From: Chloroflexota bacterium | Lineage (GTDB): Bacteria; Chloroflexota; Anaerolineae; Aggregatilineales; Phototrophicaceae | NCBI GenBank assembly: GCA_016223085.1 | Contig: JACRPS010000004.1 | Span: 1 to 64,000 of the forward strand | Reading direction: 5' to 3' | DNA: 64,000 nucleotides | Shown: positions 62,005 through 64,000 of the stretch, piece after piece | Position numbering within the stretch: the first letter of the stretch is position 1 | How the letters are laid out: each line of letters begins with the position of its first letter | Made by a program: the position numbers and the translations under genes | The notes under the pieces: generated by a model | The model's input: the letters and a program-made list of their open reading frames with translations, nothing else | The model's database searches: none | What the model was told of the DNA's origin: nothing

Positions 62005-62075
62005 ATCTCGCATCGGTCTGAAGTGACGATCAGACCCCTATCCGCAACCCTTATTTTTTAGGAGGCACTGTTCGT

Positions 62076-63326
62076 ATGAAGAAGCATTTTGTTCTGGTGG
62101 CGGCTCTCGCCCTGCTGCTGACCGCTGTTCTGCCAGCGGTAGCACAGGATCAGACCCTCGAAATCTATATCACCGGCCTGACCGAAGACACCATCAAGTG
62201 GTTCAACGAAGTAGCTTTCCCCGCGTTTGAAGCTGACCACCCCGGCGTGCAGCTTGAAATCCTGACTGGCGGCTGGGGCGAATTTGACGCCACTGTCGCC
62301 GGCTGGATCACCACCGGGGACGGCCCGGAAATCGTCTATCTTGGCTCGGAATACGCTGCGACCTTCGGTGACCTGCTGGCCGACCTCGACCCGTACCTAA
62401 AGGACTGGGAGGAACTTGACCAGTTCCTGCCGGCGGCGCTAGAAGCTGTCACCTGGGACGGCCACCTGCGCGGCCTGCCCCTGCTCATGAGTCCCCGCCC
62501 AGTGTTTTACCGCACCGATCTGGCGGCAGACCCGTCGGTTATCCCGCCGCTGACCTTCGCCGATGCGCTGGAATTTGTGAAGGCCAACAGCGCGGTCGAA
62601 AACAACGCCATGACCAGGATGGGCTTCATGGACATCGGCAGTGGCCTGTTCGATGACCAGGAATTTATCGCCTACATCTGGAGCGCGGGCGGCGAACTGT
62701 ACAACGAAGACGGCACGAGCGCCTTTGACAGCGAAGCGACCGCCGAAGCGTTGAAGTTCATGTACGACCGCCGCCGGATTATGATGCCGGATGAAACAAC
62801 TGCCGGCCTGCCCCCATTTGAGGGTGTGCCGATTGCCTCCGGCAACGTCGTCAGCGGTATCTTCCCGATGTGGAACATGCCCGCCACAACCGACCCCTTG
62901 TGGGAAAACATTGTCGCTGCGCCCTATCCGGCGGGCGAAAACGGTGAACCGCTGATTCAGGTGTTTATTGACTGGCTGTCCGTCCCAGCTTACGTCGAAG
63001 ACCCGGCACTGGCCGTCGAATTCCTGAAGTTCATCACCAGCAAGGAAAACGCGATTGAACTGAGCAAGGTTGCCGGCTTCACCCCGGTTCGCACCGACGC
63101 CTGGGAAGAACTGAAGGCCAGCAACCCGGTCTGGGCGAAGCTGCTAGACCTGGCCGTTGAATATGGCCGGCCATTCTCGGACATCCGTGCCAGCGCTGAA
63201 CTACGCCCGCTGATCCGCGAACAGGTGGCGCTGTACATGTCTGACCAGCAGAGTCTGGAAGAAACCCAGCAAATGCTGAAGGAAGAATACGACGCCATCC
63301 TGGAAGACAACGGCTATCTGGACTAA
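62076..63326 (+). CDS. Carbohydrate ABC transporter substrate-binding protein
   Basis: This 416-residue family 1 extracellular solute-binding protein has a signal peptide M-K-K-H-F-V-L-V then V-A-Q-D-Q. Mature-part marks are N-E-V-A-F-P-A-F-E-A-D-H-P-G-V-Q-L-E, G-D-G-P-E-I-V-Y-L-G-S and W-S-A-G-G-E-L-Y-N-E-D-G. It feeds the MalF-like permease that follows. The two genes are separated by 86 bases with a dispersed palindrome. Confidence 0.93.
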   Translation: MKKHFVLVAALALLLTAVLPAVAQDQTLEIYITGLTEDTIKWFNEVAFPAFEADHPGVQLEILTGGWGEFDATVAGWITTGDGPEIVYLGSEYAATFGDLLADLDPYLKDWEELDQFLPAALEAVTWDGHLRGLPLLMSPRPVFYRTDLAADPSVIPPLTFADALEFVKANSAVENNAMTRMGFMDIGSGLFDDQEFIAYIWSAGGELYNEDGTSAFDSEATAEALKFMYDRRRIMMPDETTAGLPPFEGVPIASGNVVSGIFPMWNMPATTDPLWENIVAAPYPAGENGEPLIQVFIDWLSVPAYVEDPALAVEFLKFITSKENAIELSKVAGFTPVRTDAWEELKASNPVWAKLLDLAVEYGRPFSDIRASAELRPLIREQVALYMSDQQSLEETQQMLKEEYDAILEDNGYLD

Positions 63327-63348
63327 ACTCCTCTGCCATAAATATCTC

Positions 63349-63378
63349 GTAGGGGCGGGTTTAGAAACCCGCCCCTAC
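63349..63378. repeat. Dispersed palindrome, GTAGGGGCGGGTTT type
   Basis: GTAGGGGCGGGTTT (63349-63362), AG, AAACCCGCCCCTAC (63365-63378) is perfect and nearly identical to the copy at 15616-15645. It again lies between an SBP and a permease gene inside an operon. Confidence 0.9.
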
Positions 63379-63412
63379 CTCCCCATTCAACATTGTTTGA
63401 GAGGTATTAGCG

Positions 63413-64000
63413 ATGGATGTAAGCGCACAGGCACGCCTGGAAAACCTGCTGTGGGCGATTGGAACGGCTGCCTTTATTGTGATCGGCAGCGTTCTGGTCG
63501 GGCAGGCAGCGAAGATGATTGCCCGATGGCGCGGTCTGTCCACCAGCGACCAGCGCAAGGTGTTCTGGGGGTTTCTATTTGCCGCCCCCTGGATTATCGG
63601 ATTTGTGATCTTCGTGCTGGGGCCGGCGCTGGCGTCACTCTACTACAGCTTTACCGACTATAAACTGGGCAAGGAGATGAACTGGACCGGGCTGGAGAAC
63701 TACCGCGAACTGCTGCTGGGGGCAGGCGCACAGGGGCGGCGGTTTTCGCAGGCGATGTTCAACTCCTTTTATTACATGGCCGTCGGCGTCCCGCTGCAAA
63801 TTATTACTTCACTGGGCATGGCGATGCTGCTCAACAATCAACTGCGCGGCATTCGGCTGTTTCGCCTGATCTTCTACCTGCCAGTGATTCTGGCGGGCGG
63901 CCCGGCGGCGCTGCTGGCCTGGCGCTACATGCTGGCCGGCAATGGCGGTTTTATCAACGTCACGCTGCAAAATCTGGCGGATAGTTTCTTTTTATTTGAC
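63413..64000 (+). CDS. Carbohydrate ABC transporter permease, MalF-like (3' end off the window)
   Basis: I translated it from ATG 63413; the frame is open to base 64000 (196 codons). Residues 1-45 carry an N-terminal helix (A-F-I-V-I-G-S-V-L-V-G) ahead of the usual CUT1 start V-F-W-G-F-L-F-A-A-P-W-I-I-G-F. Family parts are L-Y-Y-S-F-T-D-Y, W-T-G-L-E-N-Y and Y-L-P-V-I-L-A-G-G-P-A-A-L-L-A-W. The extra N-terminal helix is less usual. The EAA loop lies beyond the window. Confidence 0.9.
   Translation, partial: MDVSAQARLENLLWAIGTAAFIVIGSVLVGQAAKMIARWRGLSTSDQRKVFWGFLFAAPWIIGFVIFVLGPALASLYYSFTDYKLGKEMNWTGLENYRELLLGAGAQGRRFSQAMFNSFYYMAVGVPLQIITSLGMAMLLNNQLRGIRLFRLIFYLPVILAGGPAALLAWRYMLAGNGGFINVTLQNLADSFFLFD

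Noticed and set aside
15616-63378. Palindromes as a CRISPR array or insertion sequence
   Set aside because: The copies are far apart, not regularly spaced, and have no spacers or adjacent transposase.

Overview
The window looks like a chromosomal segment of a moderately G+C-rich, free-living heterotroph, most likely a member of the Chloroflexota (Anaerolineae-like). This is inferred from the density of carbohydrate and amino-acid ABC transporters, secreted proteins whose signal peptides end in V-A-Q followed by Thr/Pro/Glu-rich linkers, a LysW-type lysine pathway, tungsten enzymes, and families of dispersed perfect palindromes (GTAGGGGCGGGTTT / AAACCCGCCCCTAC and GTAGGGACACGG types). No phage, plasmid, transposase, CRISPR, rRNA or tRNA is visible.

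Layout. 1-6110 (minus): a LacI regulator with tandem operators heads a sugar operon (UlaE-like epimerase, RbsD/FucU mutarotase, RbsA, RbsC, RbsB; the last runs off the left edge). 6140-8178 (minus): GH13 alpha-glucosidase and a FlK-like thioesterase. 8259-17677 (plus): a near-complete alpha-aminoadipate/LysW lysine operon (lysW-X-Y-Z-J, homocitrate synthase, homoaconitase large and small subunits, homoisocitrate dehydrogenase, lysK). 17749-21417 (minus): a MalEFG-like transporter plus an EthD-like gene broken by an amber codon. 21594-26740 (minus): an AapJQMP-type amino-acid transporter with unusual SBP and permease architecture. 26932-31089: a Suv3-like helicase, a ribosome hibernation factor and a voltage-gated-like cation channel. 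31211-34246 (plus): methyltransferase, flavoprotein and type III polyketide synthase. 34624-38901: a giant secreted repeat protein. 39027-47766: a tungsten/molybdenum-cofactor island (MoaD, a small unknown protein, aldehyde:ferredoxin oxidoreductase, PadR, a broken moeA, a MoeA-periplasmic-binding-domain fusion, TupABC). 47760-51842 (minus): three polytopic glycosyltransferases. 52028-60603: LysM lipoprotein, acetyl-xylan esterase, CoA-binding protein, ClbS/DinB-like protein, two tandem bidomain glycosyltransferases, phosphoesterase, MBL hydrolase and DUF2243 protein. 60757-64000 (plus): an SDR and the start of another sugar ABC operon cut by the right edge.

The most striking item is the 5' leader of the lysine operon (about 8300-8624). 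It contains two consecutive short ORFs, each with its own AAGG ribosome-binding site ten bases upstream and each with a dense run of Lys codons (K-K-A-K-K; K-K-K-Q-S-K-K). Each is followed by a rho-independent terminator and by a perfectly complementary alternative (antiterminator) pairing whose first strand sits at the leader stop codon. This is the arrangement of a trp-type, ribosome-mediated attenuator, present twice in series and tuned to lysine.

Secondary items are: two genes (ethD-like, moeA) interrupted by TAG where Glu or Gln is expected; an AapJ homologue that seems to lack the conserved binding segment; an AapM homologue with a large extracytoplasmic insertion; a bacterial Suv3-like helicase with added DNA-binding and zinc-ribbon modules; a cation channel with a non-canonical filter; and a lysU stop codon that lies inside a dispersed palindrome.
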